Of a stretch of 48,042 bases of DNA, positions 1 through 8,328 are shown one piece after another. Source of the stretch: Planctomycetia bacterium (GTDB lineage: Bacteria; Planctomycetota; Planctomycetia; Pirellulales; Thermoguttaceae); assembly GCA_030537455.1 (NCBI GenBank), contig JAUNMR010000004.1, positions 56,604 to 104,645 of the forward strand, in the 5' to 3' direction. Position 1 is the first letter of the stretch, and every line of letters starts with the position of its first letter. Both the position numbers and the translations under genes were made by a program. The notes below the pieces were generated by a model, which was not told where the DNA came from, made no database searches, and saw only the letters and a program-made list of their open reading frames with translations.

Positions 1-39
1 AGACCCGGCGGCCCAAGACCTGGCGGTCCAAGATTCTAA
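1..39 (+). CDS. C-terminal end of a Gly/Pro/Arg-rich protein (partial)
   Basis: Frame 1 is open from the window edge to a TAA at 37-39 and reads RPGGPRPGGPRF. The same kind of Pro-Gly-Gly-Pro-Arg ending closes the next gene (198-677), so this is probably the tail of a tandem paralogue of that small secreted protein. A hairpin followed by a short T-run lies about 40 bases downstream, which fits a real gene end. Only 12 residues are visible, so no function can be assigned. Confidence 0.55.
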   Translation, partial: RPGGPRPGGPRF

Positions 40-75
40 GTCACTACGCAGTCGTCCTGACTCCATTCTCTCCAC

Positions 76-104
76 GGCGCGTTAGTAATAGCGCGCCTTT
101 CTTA
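76..104 (+). terminator. Probable rho-independent terminator
   Basis: A GGCGCG / CGCGCC stem (76-81 with 92-97) encloses a 10-base loop and is followed by TTTCTT. It sits just after the partial gene ending at 39 and before the promoter region of the gene at 198. Confidence 0.55.
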
Positions 105-134
105 TGCTCTCAAAAGCAAAAAATCTTATAACAA

Positions 135-140
135 TATAAT
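135..140 (+). promoter_or_regulatory. Candidate -10 element for the gene at 198
   Basis: A perfect TATAAT lies at 135-140 in an AT-rich stretch, giving a leader of roughly 50 bases. I see no convincing -35 hexamer at 16-18 bp, so only the -10 is proposed. Confidence 0.4.
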
Positions 141-197
141 ATCGTCTTATAGCAAGTCCGATATCTCACTCGCCTTTTTTTTTCGAAAGGAATCGTC

Positions 198-677
198 ATG
201 ACTCACGCCAAAACCACGCGCATTCTTCTACCCGCGCTAGTAATCGCCGCCTTGATTATCGCCACAAGCGCGCGTCCCACTGAGGCGGGAAGCTTCGGGC
301 TTTCACTGAACCTCGGCAATACCAGCTTCAATATCGGTATTGGCGAGCCTAGCGCGCCGGTTGCGCCCGAGATTGTCGCTACGCCTGTGCCGTACCGCGA
401 CTTTGCCCCTGCTCCGCCTGCGCCACGACCCGTGCAAATCGCTCCGCCACATCACGCTCCGGGTATTGCGCGTCCCGGCGCGACTGCGCCGCGTCCGAAC
501 TTCAACCCGAAACAGGGAAAGGCTCCGAACAAGCCAATCGCTGTAAATAACCCGCAAATCACACAACGCGCTAACCCCGGACAACGCGCCCAACAAAACA
601 TAATCGTGCGTGGCGCCGCACCGACGCAAGTTCAACCCCAGGCACAACGTCCCGCCCCGGGAGGTCCGCGTCGATAA
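198..677 (+). CDS. Small secreted Pro/Ala-rich protein
   Basis: 159 residues. The N-terminus is a classical Sec signal peptide: a basic start (MTHAKTTR), a hydrophobic core (about residues 9-24) and a likely cleavage site near PTEAG at about 30. A short Gly/Ser/Asn segment follows (SFGLSLNLGNTSFNIGIG), then low-complexity sequence rich in Pro, Ala, Gln and Arg to the end, finishing RPAPGGPRR. An AAAGGA Shine-Dalgarno at 185-190 lies 7 bases before the ATG and fixes the start. The mature protein would be basic and disordered. I recognise no family. The neighbouring partial gene ends in a similar Pro-Gly-Gly-Pro-Arg tail, suggesting a tandem pair. A role at the envelope or in the extracellular matrix is only a guess. 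Confidence 0.75.
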   Translation: MTHAKTTRILLPALVIAALIIATSARPTEAGSFGLSLNLGNTSFNIGIGEPSAPVAPEIVATPVPYRDFAPAPPAPRPVQIAPPHHAPGIARPGATAPRPNFNPKQGKAPNKPIAVNNPQITQRANPGQRAQQNIIVRGAAPTQVQPQAQRPAPGGPRR

Positions 678-1061
678 AGGGTATTGTGGAATGTATACTT
701 ACCAGAATTTTTAAAAACTTTTGGCAATACTGGAACTATCCGTACGCTATCGCGTCTTATCTTACGTAACGCAAATAAAAACCGCGCTTTACAGCTCGCT
801 CTGGCGAATATTAATGCACGCGTCGGCGACGTCGATCCCGTGCAATCCTAACTTAAATCAGCGTGTGGGATTTTTATTGCGTTCAGCCTCCATGTCAAAA
901 CTGTTTAGTTACATTCAACCCATTGTTTAACACAAATGACCGCGGCACGACCGCGCGTTGCGTCGCGGTTTACTTAACAGCACAACAAGGAGTTCGCCTA
1001 TCGATTCTAACGCAAATCTTTGACATTCAACGATATACCGCCGGTGCGATATAATCGTAAA

Positions 1062-1153
1062 CTTCACAAATCTTTAACAACAGTCGCTTCTAGCTTGAAG
1101 CGCTACTATAAAGAAAGGCGCGTCGTCCACTCGAACGGCGCGTTTATTTTTTT
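1062..1153 (+). ncRNA. Candidate small RNA
   Basis: A perfect -10 (TATAAT, 1050-1055) would start a transcript near 1062. About 23 bases in is a hairpin with a 6-bp stem (CGCTTC 1085-1090, GAAGCG 1097-1102), and the unit ends in a GC-rich stem (CGCGTCG 1119-1125, CGGCGCG 1136-1142, one G-U pair) followed by a T-rich tract to 1153. Promoter, internal hairpin and intrinsic terminator with no open frame is what a free-standing sRNA looks like. The -35 is weak: a TTGACA at 1020-1025 is 24 bp away, too far. It matches no RNA family I know. Confidence 0.3.
1119..1153 (+). terminator. Rho-independent terminator in the 678-1349 gap
   Basis: A 7-bp stem (1119-1125 with 1136-1142, one G-U wobble) is followed by a T-rich tract TTTATTTTTTTT (1143-1153). 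There is no annotated gene immediately upstream, so it probably ends a short non-coding transcript. Confidence 0.5.
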
Positions 1154-1349
1154 GTCTCAATGTTTGCCTCAACGATTGTTAATTTTTAACAGTTATATCA
1201 AATTTAACAAGCAAAAGACAAAGTATTCTATTAAAAGTCTGTCAATTTTCTACAAAAACACTAATCCTTATTATTGGAATATGTCAAAATATCGGCTAGG
1301 CAAGCCGTTTTAACGGGAACATATTACAACATGAGTAGGGATGTAAGAA

Positions 1350-1991
1350 ATGTTAGATTCAACTTTCACCGTATTTGCATTGCGAACATTCACCGTTGGC
1401 TATGTGCTCTTTGTCTTCTTTAAGTTAGGTTCTTCCGGTTCTTCGAAGTGCAAACAGATAGCGTCGAGACGTCGTGGCAAGCACGTCCGTGATCGTCGTG
1501 CCAAGTCATTGACGCATGAACCGAACAATACCGACGTTAAAACGCTCATTCATCAGTTGAACTGCGCCCGAAACCTCGTTCAACCTCGACGCGCGCTACT
1601 CGATCCGACGGAAATGGAACTGCTTTATGTCCTTTGGAGTCTCATTGAAAATCGCTATTACATAGCGCTCAAACAGAATCTGTCTGACGTCTTCACGAAA
1701 GCCAATGGCAGGGTCGAGTCGACGCTCCCCTCAATAACGCTCGACTTCGTCCTGTGCGAACCGGAAACGCTCGCGCCGGTACTGGTCGTCATGCTCTCCA
1801 ATCCGCGTGCAGACAACAAATTATCCGTGGAGCTGGAACGCGCCAAAGAAGCGTTCCTTCAACACAGCGGCCTTCCTTTCGTGTGTATGCCACGCGCGGC
1901 GCGCTATAATGAAGTCGTCGTGGAACGTCGCATTCAAATGGCGCTGGGCGCGCGCTCGGTTCGATACGACCCCGCGTTAAAATACGCCTGA
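1350..1991 (+). CDS. Membrane-anchored DUF2726 protein, degenerate active-site motif
   Basis: 213 residues. An N-terminal hydrophobic segment (about 6-26, FTVFALRTFTVGYVLFVFF) should anchor it in the inner membrane. A basic linker follows, then a DUF2726-type domain from about residue 84 (LLDPTEMELLYVLWSLI) to the end. The domain keeps the LDFVLCEP strand (D132), but where the downstream paralogue has E-L-D-D this protein has M148-L-S-N, so the acidic residues are lost. DUF2726 resembles the PD-(D/E)XK nuclease fold, so this copy is probably catalytically dead; that is inference. An AGGG lies about 8 bases before the ATG. It forms a tandem paralogous pair with 2174-2803, but the second gene has its own promoter. 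Confidence 0.75.
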   Translation: MLDSTFTVFALRTFTVGYVLFVFFKLGSSGSSKCKQIASRRRGKHVRDRRAKSLTHEPNNTDVKTLIHQLNCARNLVQPRRALLDPTEMELLYVLWSLIENRYYIALKQNLSDVFTKANGRVESTLPSITLDFVLCEPETLAPVLVVMLSNPRADNKLSVELERAKEAFLQHSGLPFVCMPRAARYNEVVVERRIQMALGARSVRYDPALKYA

Positions 1992-2063
1992 GAAAAAGGG
2001 GGAACGAACAGACGCGACGATAGAAAAAAACAACGCCGTTGGCAACGACTTCACGCAACCCAA

Positions 2064-2093
2064 TTGACTCATTCGACGTTTATGCGATATAAT
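2064..2093 (+). promoter_or_regulatory. Promoter of the second DUF2726 gene
   Basis: TTGACT (2064-2069), an 18-bp spacer and a perfect TATAAT (2088-2093). Transcription would begin near 2100, so an upstream in-frame start at 2102 would leave no leader. This favours the ATG at 2174. Confidence 0.65.
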
Positions 2094-2173
2094 GACGTCG
2101 CGTGCCGCGTGTCCGATCGCATGGGGCGCGGCGCGATCGCTTATCGCTATACGTTGTTACCAAACGCGCTGTT

Positions 2174-2803
2174 ATGACTTTCAATACGTTCTTTATTATC
2201 ATGGTCGTGGTAGTTCTCGTGGAGTTTGCTCTCACGGTCCATTTCATTATGCGCTTTCAACGCGGATTTTTCAGCGACGCCACGCGCCGACGGTACTCTC
2301 AACGCGAGGAGAACGACGCCGCTGCAGACGATTTCGACGTCCACGACGACCCACGCGCGAGCGCCGCCGCTCGTAACGCCAGAACCAACCTTGACGACCT
2401 GAGCGCACACGCCTTTCGCAAGCGCGATTTCCTTTCGCCGAACGAACTGAAATTCATCCAAGCGCTCTGGCGCGCGTTGGGAGACCGCTATTACGTCGCC
2501 GCAAAGGTCGGTTTGTGGAGCGTTGTACAAAATGTTGAGCGGAGCGATTGGTATCGTATTTCACAAAAACACTTAGATTTCCTACTGTGCGACCCGGCGA
2601 CGATGCAGGCGATCCTGGCGATCGAACTCGACGACGCCTCACACAATACCGCCAGCGCGCGACGACGCGACCAGCAGAAGGACACAATCCTACGCAACGC
2701 GGGCGTGCCGGTATTACGCATAAGAAGCGCCATGGAGTACGACGAGACCATACTTCTGCAACTACTGGAACGCGCGCTGCGCGACGCGACCGCCATGCCA
2801 TAA
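2174..2803 (+). CDS. Membrane-anchored DUF2726 protein
   Basis: 209 residues from the ATG at 2174. A longer reading from 2102 would begin at the transcription start and add a basic, non-membrane stretch, so I reject it. The N-terminus is one strong membrane segment (about 3-24, FNTFFIIMVVVVLVEFALTV). A charged linker (about 40-70) leads into a complete DUF2726 domain starting at FLSPNELKFIQ. The motif D135-FLLCDP ... E151-L-D-D154-ASH is intact, followed by a helix and the strand AGVPVLRI. This arrangement resembles PD-(D/E)XK nucleases, but no activity has been shown for the family to my knowledge. The domain would face the cytoplasm. alaS follows 100 bases downstream under its own promoter. 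Confidence 0.8.
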   Translation: MTFNTFFIIMVVVVLVEFALTVHFIMRFQRGFFSDATRRRYSQREENDAAADDFDVHDDPRASAAARNARTNLDDLSAHAFRKRDFLSPNELKFIQALWRALGDRYYVAAKVGLWSVVQNVERSDWYRISQKHLDFLLCDPATMQAILAIELDDASHNTASARRRDQQKDTILRNAGVPVLRIRSAMEYDETILLQLLERALRDATAMP

Positions 2804-2804
2804 C

Positions 2805-2832
2805 TTGGCGCCTTTTCAAAAGAGGGTATAAT
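2805..2832 (+). promoter_or_regulatory. Promoter of alaS
   Basis: TTGGCG (2805-2810), a 16-bp spacer and a perfect TATAAT (2827-2832). The -35 starts two bases after the previous stop codon. The leader to the alaS ATG is about 65 bases. Confidence 0.6.
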
Positions 2833-2903
2833 AAACGAACCTGTTCGGGGCGCGCGTCGCGTCCTCTACGTCGTCGCCAAGTCTATGACGGAATTGAAGT
2901 ATC

Positions 2904-5534
2904 ATGCTAACGACCAACGAAATTCGCGAAAAATATTTAACTTTCTTTGAAACCAAGGGTTGCGTACGTCGTCCCAGCGACGTACTCGTGCCGCGCTGGG
3001 ATCCCTCGGTCCTCTTCACTCCCGCAGGCATGAACCAATTTAAAGACCACTTCCTCGGAAGATGTAAGCTCGACTTCACTCGCGCTACCACCTGCCAGAA
3101 ATGTCTGCGTACCGGCGATATCGACAATGTCGGTCGTACCGCGTTCCATCACACCTTCTTCGAAATGCTCGGTAACTTCAGCTTCGGCGATTACTTCAAA
3201 CGCGAAGCAATCCACTGGGCTTGGGAATTCCTCACTGACAAAAAATGGCTTGGAATCGACCCCGCTATGCTCTCGGCGACCGTCTACAAGGACGATCAAG
3301 AGGCCGCGAGCATTTGGCTAGAGGAAATTAAACTACCGCCGGAAAAACTCCAATATCTCGACGAAGACGAAAACTTCTGGCCCGCCTCTGCCCCGAGCGA
3401 AGGTCCTGACGGCGTATGCGGTCCCTGCTCGGAAATCTACCACAAGACCCCGCACGGCGAAGTGGAAATCTGGAACCTGGTCTTTACGCAATTCAATCGC
3501 GTCGGCAATCCGCCAGACAACTTACGTCCGCTCCCGAGTAAAAATATCGACACCGGTATGGGGCTGGAACGCGTAACTTCCGTTCTGCAAGGGGTTGAAA
3601 CAAACTTTCATATCGATTCGCTCCGACCGCTCGTGGAAGCCGCCGCGGAAATCTGCTCGCAAAAGTACGACGCTCAAGACCTTACCAACGAAAACGGTCG
3701 TCGACTCCGACGCATTGCCGACCACGTGCGCGCGTGTACCTTCGCGATCCACGAAAACGTATACCCCGGCCCGAAAGAGGAAAAATACGTCATTCGCCGT
3801 CTACTGAGGCGCGCCGTACTCGACGGCGTCCAAATGGGAATGAAGAAGCCATTCCTCTGCCAACTCGTACCCGTGGTCGCAGAACTCATGAAGGTTCCAT
3901 ACCCCGAACTGTCTGAAACACTAGAACGTGTCCAAGGCGTTATCGCCGCGGAAGAAGAGCACTTCCTCGGAAGTATTGACGGAGGTCTGCGTCGACTCGA
4001 CGCGGTCTTTAACGCCATGGAGACCGAAAAACGCGCGACCGTTCAAGGTTCAGACGCGTTTGAAATGTATCAAACCTACGGTTTCCCGCCGGAACTGTTC
4101 GAAACCCTCGCCGGCGAACGTAATTACGGGTTCGACTGGGCTGGATTCCAAAAGGAAATGGAACGCCACGGCGAACTGTCCGGCACAGGCGAAAAGAACC
4201 TCCTGTTCAAACACGACCCGTTGGAAGGTATTAAAAAGGCAAATAATCCGCCGGAATTCCTCGGTTATCAAACCTTAACCGTCGACGACGCCAAGGTTAT
4301 CGCGATCCTCGACGGGGAAAGTCTTCTGGAAACCGCCAATAGCGCGCAATACGGCAAAAAGTTGCGCGTCGTTCTCAATAAGACCCCGTTCTATGGCGAA
4401 AAAGGCGGGCAAGTCGGCGACGTCGGCGAAATTACCGGTGCAAACGGCGCCAAATTTGAGGTCGAATCGACCCAATACGACGGTGAATTCATCGTGCACG
4501 TTGGCGAACTCAAGAGCGGCGCGCTGGAACTAGGCGCTACCGTTGTCGCTCAGGTTTGCGCGAAACGTCGCGCCGCCGTCGCGCGCGCGCACACCGCCAC
4601 GCACCTATTGCACGCCGCGCTACGCGCGCGTCTGGGAGGGCACGCGGAACAGCAAGGCTCGAAAGTCGACGCCGACGTACTGCGCTTCGACTTCACGCAT
4701 CATCAGGGTCTCGATCGAGAAACCCTCGTGGCGCTCGAACAAGACGTCAACGCCATGATCTTGGAAGCCTATCCGGTCTCCTGCATGGAAACTCCGATCG
4801 AAGAAGCGCGTAAACTCGGCGCTATGATGCTCTTCGGTGAAAAGTATCCCGATATCGTGCGCGTCGTCACGATGGGACCGTCGATGGAATTCTGCGGCGG
4901 CACCCACCTGACCAACGCCGCGCAAGTCGGTTTCTGCAAGATCGTCTCGGAAGAAAGCGTCAGCGCCGGTACAAGACGTATCACCGCTTACACCGGGCTG
5001 GAAGCGCTCAAAAAGATCCAAGAGTCGGACGCGATAGCCACGTCGCTCGGCGCGGTTCTGCGCGTGCCGACCGGCGAAATCGTCGCGCGCGTTGAAAACC
5101 TCGCCAGCTCTGTTAAGAAGCTACGCAAAGAACTCGACGCCGTTACGAAGAAAGACGTCGTCTCCGTTGAAGAACTCATTAAGAACGCGGAACCGATCGG
5201 CGATACCGTCTTTATCTCTTTCGTGGCGCAAGACGTCGACGCCAATGCGCTACGCGAAGTTATCGACCAGATTCGTCGCAAGACAGAAAACGCCGCTATT
5301 CTCTTCGCGTGTACTGAAACCAATGCTAAAAAGGTCTCGCTCATTGCCGCGCTCACGCGCAATCTCGTGGAGCGTAAGCTCAGCGCGGTGGAGTGGATCA
5401 AGGCGTTCGCCTCTCTTGTTCAAGGCGGCGGCGGTGGTCGTCCCGATATGGCATACGCGGGCGGTAAGAACCCCGAGGGAATACCTGCGGCAATTGAAGC
5501 GGCTAAGAAGTTCCTCCAGGATAAACTCGCCTAA
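2904..5534 (+). CDS. alaS: Alanine--tRNA ligase
   Basis: 876 residues, the usual length of bacterial AlaRS. It charges tRNA-Ala with alanine in the cytoplasm and edits mischarged Ser and Gly. The order is an N-terminal class II catalytic domain (TFFETKGCVRRPSDVLVPRWDPSVLFT-like start, with FHHTFFEMLGNFSFGDYF as motif 2 region), a tRNA-recognition domain, the editing domain with its metal site (H563-TAT-H567 and C664-GGT-H668), and a C-Ala/DHHA1 domain ending in a Gly-rich LVQGGGGGRPDMAYAGG. All key residues are present. It has its own promoter (2805-2832) and a strong terminator (5612-5652), so it is a single-gene unit. The Shine-Dalgarno is weak. Confidence 0.98.
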   Translation: MLTTNEIREKYLTFFETKGCVRRPSDVLVPRWDPSVLFTPAGMNQFKDHFLGRCKLDFTRATTCQKCLRTGDIDNVGRTAFHHTFFEMLGNFSFGDYFKREAIHWAWEFLTDKKWLGIDPAMLSATVYKDDQEAASIWLEEIKLPPEKLQYLDEDENFWPASAPSEGPDGVCGPCSEIYHKTPHGEVEIWNLVFTQFNRVGNPPDNLRPLPSKNIDTGMGLERVTSVLQGVETNFHIDSLRPLVEAAAEICSQKYDAQDLTNENGRRLRRIADHVRACTFAIHENVYPGPKEEKYVIRRLLRRAVLDGVQMGMKKPFLCQLVPVVAELMKVPYPELSETLERVQGVIAAEEEHFLGSIDGGLRRLDAVFNAMETEKRATVQGSDAFEMYQTYGFPPELFETLAGERNYGFDWAGFQKEMERHGELSGTGEKNLLFKHDPLEGIKKANNPPEFLGYQTLTVDDAKVIAILDGESLLETANSAQYGKKLRVVLNKTPFYGEKGGQVGDVGEITGANGAKFEVESTQYDGEFIVHVGELKSGALELGATVVAQVCAKRRAAVARAHTATHLLHAALRARLGGHAEQQGSKVDADVLRFDFTHHQGLDRETLVALEQDVNAMILEAYPVSCMETPIEEARKLGAMMLFGEKYPDIVRVVTMGPSMEFCGGTHLTNAAQVGFCKIVSEESVSAGTRRITAYTGLEALKKIQESDAIATSLGAVLRVPTGEIVARVENLASSVKKLRKELDAVTKKDVVSVEELIKNAEPIGDTVFISFVAQDVDANALREVIDQIRRKTENAAILFACTETNAKKVSLIAALTRNLVERKLSAVEWIKAFASLVQGGGGGRPDMAYAGGKNPEGIPAAIEAAKKFLQDKLA

Positions 5535-5611
5535 GCTCTGCAATCCGGTCTAAACCAATAACGCGCGCGACGTTAAATCACACGCGACAACGCGCACGCG
5601 CGCCACTGTTG

Positions 5612-5652
5612 AGACTTCTGAGTCCTATTCGCGTGACTCAGAAGTCTTTTTC
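5612..5652 (+). terminator. Strong rho-independent terminator after alaS
   Basis: A perfect 13-bp stem (5612-5624 with 5635-5647) with a 10-base loop, followed by TTTTTCTTTT. Confidence 0.9.
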
Positions 5653-5705
5653 TTTTCGACTTCATCCAACTCCCGCGCCCTTTAGGCGCTCAAGACAATT
5701 GTCCT

Positions 5706-6614
5706 ATGACCTTACGAAACAATCTATCCCGCGCGGCAATTTTAACTTCTGTATTATCGCTATTCCTTGCGTCGACGAGCGTTACGTCCTCCTGTACTGC
5801 GCACGACGTCGCCGCGACGCAACAAACCGCTCAGACGCGCGCCGCTGGAACGTCGCTAACTCTTACGCTCAAAGGAATTGAACTTTCGTTCCACTGGGCG
5901 CCGGCCGGCGTCTTTGTCATGGGTAGTCCCGAGAACGAACCGGGACGATACGACGACGAAGTTCAGCACGAAGTCACGCTCACACATGGTTTTTGGCTCG
6001 CAGAAACCGAAACGACTCAACGTCTCTGGGACGCCTTTATGCCCGAGAATCCCAGCGGCGTCACAGACGATCCGCAATTGCCGGTGGAACGCGTGAGTTG
6101 GGACGACTGCGTCGCGTTTATTGAGAAACTCAATGCCGAATGCGCCGACGTCTTGCCACAAGGCTATCGCTTTGCGCTACCGACGGAGGCACAATGGGAA
6201 TACGCCTGTCGCGCTGGAAATTACGCTCCATTTAACTTCGTCGAAGCAAACGACTTAGCGAAGGCGATGGAACAAGAGGTCAGCGATCCTTACGAAGTCG
6301 TGCTTCAGGGGATTAATCGTAGTGAACTACAACCGGTTCGCACAAATTCCAAGCCGAACGCCTGGGGGCTCTACGACATGCACGGGAACGTCTACGAATG
6401 GACCGACGACGTCTACGATTATCGCTATTACCTACGCGACGACGCCACGCTCGACCCCAAGGGTTCCGACGTCGGAAAGAATCGCGTATTGCGCGGAGGT
6501 TCATGGCTTTACGGCGTTGCCTTCTGTCGCGCGGCGGCGCGTGCGCGAAACGTCCCTGCCACGCGCGGGTATAACTACGGCTTCCGTCTGGCGTTACGTG
6601 CGGTGGAAGACTAA
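5706..6614 (+). CDS. Exported FGE-fold (sulfatase-modifying factor-like) protein
   Basis: 302 residues. A signal peptide (basic start, hydrophobic core about 10-28) ends near SVTSSC, a weak lipobox, so it is exported and possibly a lipoprotein. From about residue 55 the protein is a complete formylglycine-generating-enzyme-type domain: GVFVMGS, GFWLAETETTQRLWDAF, LPVERVSWDDCVAFIEKL, LPTEAQWEYACRAG, WGLYDMHGNVYEWTDD, RVLRGGSW and GFRLAL. In true FGE two cysteines after GGS do the catalysis. Here the first position is Tyr and only the second (AFC) remains, so formylglycine formation is unlikely. Such domains are abundant in planctomycetes and often have unknown roles. It shares a bidirectional terminator with a convergent second FGE-fold gene. 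There is no clear Shine-Dalgarno. Confidence 0.85.
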   Translation: MTLRNNLSRAAILTSVLSLFLASTSVTSSCTAHDVAATQQTAQTRAAGTSLTLTLKGIELSFHWAPAGVFVMGSPENEPGRYDDEVQHEVTLTHGFWLAETETTQRLWDAFMPENPSGVTDDPQLPVERVSWDDCVAFIEKLNAECADVLPQGYRFALPTEAQWEYACRAGNYAPFNFVEANDLAKAMEQEVSDPYEVVLQGINRSELQPVRTNSKPNAWGLYDMHGNVYEWTDDVYDYRYYLRDDATLDPKGSDVGKNRVLRGGSWLYGVAFCRAAARARNVPATRGYNYGFRLALRAVED

Positions 6615-6643
6615 CGCGCTTCGTTAGCGCAAGACAAAAAGAG

Positions 6644-6690
6644 AACGCGCTCGGCGACTACCTGTAGACGCCGAGCGCGTTTCTTTTTAG
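6644..6690. terminator. Bidirectional terminator between two FGE-fold genes
   Basis: A perfect 13-bp stem (6644-6656 with 6669-6681) is flanked by AAAAAGAG on the left and TTCTTTTT on the right, so it can end both convergent genes. Confidence 0.85.
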
Positions 6691-6710
6691 AACGACTTGT
6701 CAGCCTGCGT

Positions 6711-8165
6711 TTAGCGGGGGCAGAGCATAATCGGTCGGAACCCGGTGTAGCACGTAGCCACGACGTCCTCGGGCACGACTGGCGACCACAAAATCGAAGC
6801 GGTGGAGCCGGTCACGCCGCTCGCTAGACCGGTCAGACCGTCCATACCGGTTTGCCCCATACCGCTAGCGCCGCCGACGTTACCGCTAGCGCCGCCGTAC
6901 ATTTCCTGCGGGTCGTCCTGATAGTAATTCTGCGGGTATTCCTGTGCATAGCTCGCGCTGGGAATCGCTGCGACGTATTTCTCCACAGCAGAGTCGAAGA
7001 GGTTTTGCGTCATTGAGTCGATCGATCGCCAGCACAAGGGGTTGAAGTTCGGCAGGTGGAACCAGCTTCCGCCGATACTATCGACGATCTCTTTGGCAGA
7101 GGTCTCGCCGTCGAGCATTTCACCGACGTTGCCGACCATGTCGTAAACGCCGTTAGCATTGGGTCTAAACGACTTCACAGGCGCGGTGTAACGACATGAG
7201 TCGCGTGCGATAAAGGAAACGGTCTCCATTGCGTACGCTTGTCTGGGGCAGATCACGCGGTAGTTCGCGTCGGGAAGATTGCCGCGTTCCCACATGTCGT
7301 CTCCGCCAAAGAACCATGTATTAAACGTCTGCATGGAGTTCACAACGCGTCTTGGCGCGGGCTGACTGGCCAAACGCCACTGGTCGCGACGCGGCAGCTG
7401 GAACTGCAACGCCATGCGTTGCGACAGCCAACGGCAGAACGCTTCCGCGTCTTTGTGCGTGATAAGCGTTACAGGCTGGTTAGCGCTCTGGCTAAAGCCG
7501 GGGTTTTTCCAATCATATTCGCCGTCGATCACGCCGGCGTTCTTCTCCGGCGGCGCTAAGTAGCCTAAACGTTTGCCTTCGGTGCGATCGAGCTTATAAC
7601 GTGAATCGCGCAGGAAGGAGTTCCACATCGCCAGGGTCGTTTCCGTCTCCATGATCCAGAACCCCTCTTTGACGACGTAAGTGCGTTTAGGGGCGCGCTT
7701 TTTCTTTTCGGTCGTCTTGCGTTTCATCGCCTCCGGCGTGAGAGCGTCGTCCGGCTCCATCGCCGCGCCCGGTCCGATCCAGACGAAGGCGTACTCGATA
7801 TTATCGTAGGTAAAGGTAATCCGCGTGCCATTTTCACGCGCGGAATCGTCCACCGTGCTGAGAATCACGTCGCGATTGACATTATTAGCGCGCGCGCAGG
7901 CGCTACGCAGATTCGCAAGGTACTTCAGATCCGCCTCGGAAAGTTTATCGCAGGCGCACTCGAACGCGATATCCTCACTCTCGTCTAAGATCGTAACGTT
8001 CTCGGGGTTCTCGCTGGCAAGAAAGCCCGTGACGTCCAATTTGCCCGTGACGTGATGAACGCCAGAGGAAGAAGTCCACGTGCGACTCTCCTGAGCCGTC
8101 AGTGTGGTCGGAATCGCCGCGATAATGCACAGCGCCACGACATACGAAACGATACGATTTAACAT
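6711..8165 (-). CDS. Secreted FGE-fold protein
   Basis: 484 residues from the ATG at 8165. This start has an AAGGA 8 bases upstream and begins a clear signal peptide (MLNRIVSYVVALCIIAAIP ... LTAQE); a longer reading from 8261 would begin at the transcription start and is rejected. After an N-terminal region of about 100 residues comes an FGE-type domain: YAFVWIGPG, GFWIMETETTLAMWNSFL, NQPVTLITHKDAEAFCRWL, LPRRDQWRLA, ANGVYDMVGNVGEM, GGSWFHL and TGFRPIM. It lacks the first catalytic cysteine of FGE. A Lys/Arg-rich insert (EAMKRKTTEKKKRAPKR) and a Gly/Ser/Ala/Met-rich low-complexity stretch near the C-terminus are unusual. It is probably a periplasmic structural or ligand-binding protein rather than an enzyme; this is inference. 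Confidence 0.82.
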   Translation of the reverse strand: MLNRIVSYVVALCIIAAIPTTLTAQESRTWTSSSGVHHVTGKLDVTGFLASENPENVTILDESEDIAFECACDKLSEADLKYLANLRSACARANNVNRDVILSTVDDSARENGTRITFTYDNIEYAFVWIGPGAAMEPDDALTPEAMKRKTTEKKKRAPKRTYVVKEGFWIMETETTLAMWNSFLRDSRYKLDRTEGKRLGYLAPPEKNAGVIDGEYDWKNPGFSQSANQPVTLITHKDAEAFCRWLSQRMALQFQLPRRDQWRLASQPAPRRVVNSMQTFNTWFFGGDDMWERGNLPDANYRVICPRQAYAMETVSFIARDSCRYTAPVKSFRPNANGVYDMVGNVGEMLDGETSAKEIVDSIGGSWFHLPNFNPLCWRSIDSMTQNLFDSAVEKYVAAIPSASYAQEYPQNYYQDDPQEMYGGASGNVGGASGMGQTGMDGLTGLASGVTGSTASILWSPVVPEDVVATCYTGFRPIMLCPR

Positions 8166-8267
8166 AAGTCGTTCCTTATACTTATTACGCCTTGCGCCAT
8201 AGGACGCGAATGCCGGAAACGTCGCGTCGCGCATAAACTGGCGCCGACGCACAGACGTCACGGCGTT

Positions 8268-8296
8268 ATTATACCTTTACACGCCAAAACTCGCAA
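8268..8296 (-). promoter_or_regulatory. Promoter of the secreted FGE-fold gene
   Basis: On the minus strand, TTGCGA (8296-8291), a 17-bp spacer and a perfect TATAAT (8273-8268). It lies in the 67-base gap after the tri-heme gene and gives a leader of about 95 bases to the ATG at 8165. Confidence 0.65.
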
Positions 8297-8328
8297 GGAA
8301 AATCTAGGAAGAACGCAAGGGTCAGACG

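Larger units (their letters stand above)
678..1349. other. Long intergenic region
   Basis: About 670 bases without a convincing coding frame. Open frames here have atypical codon use and no Shine-Dalgarno. The notable content is a weak hairpin at 950-969 (ACCGCG / CGCGGT), a TATAAT at 1050-1055, two hairpins and a T-run ending at 1153 (see the sRNA candidate), and an AT-rich leader before the gene at 1350. Confidence 0.5.

Noticed and set aside
1020..1313. A 97-codon frame in the long gap
   Set aside because: It runs through a terminator-like hairpin, has no Shine-Dalgarno and atypical composition.
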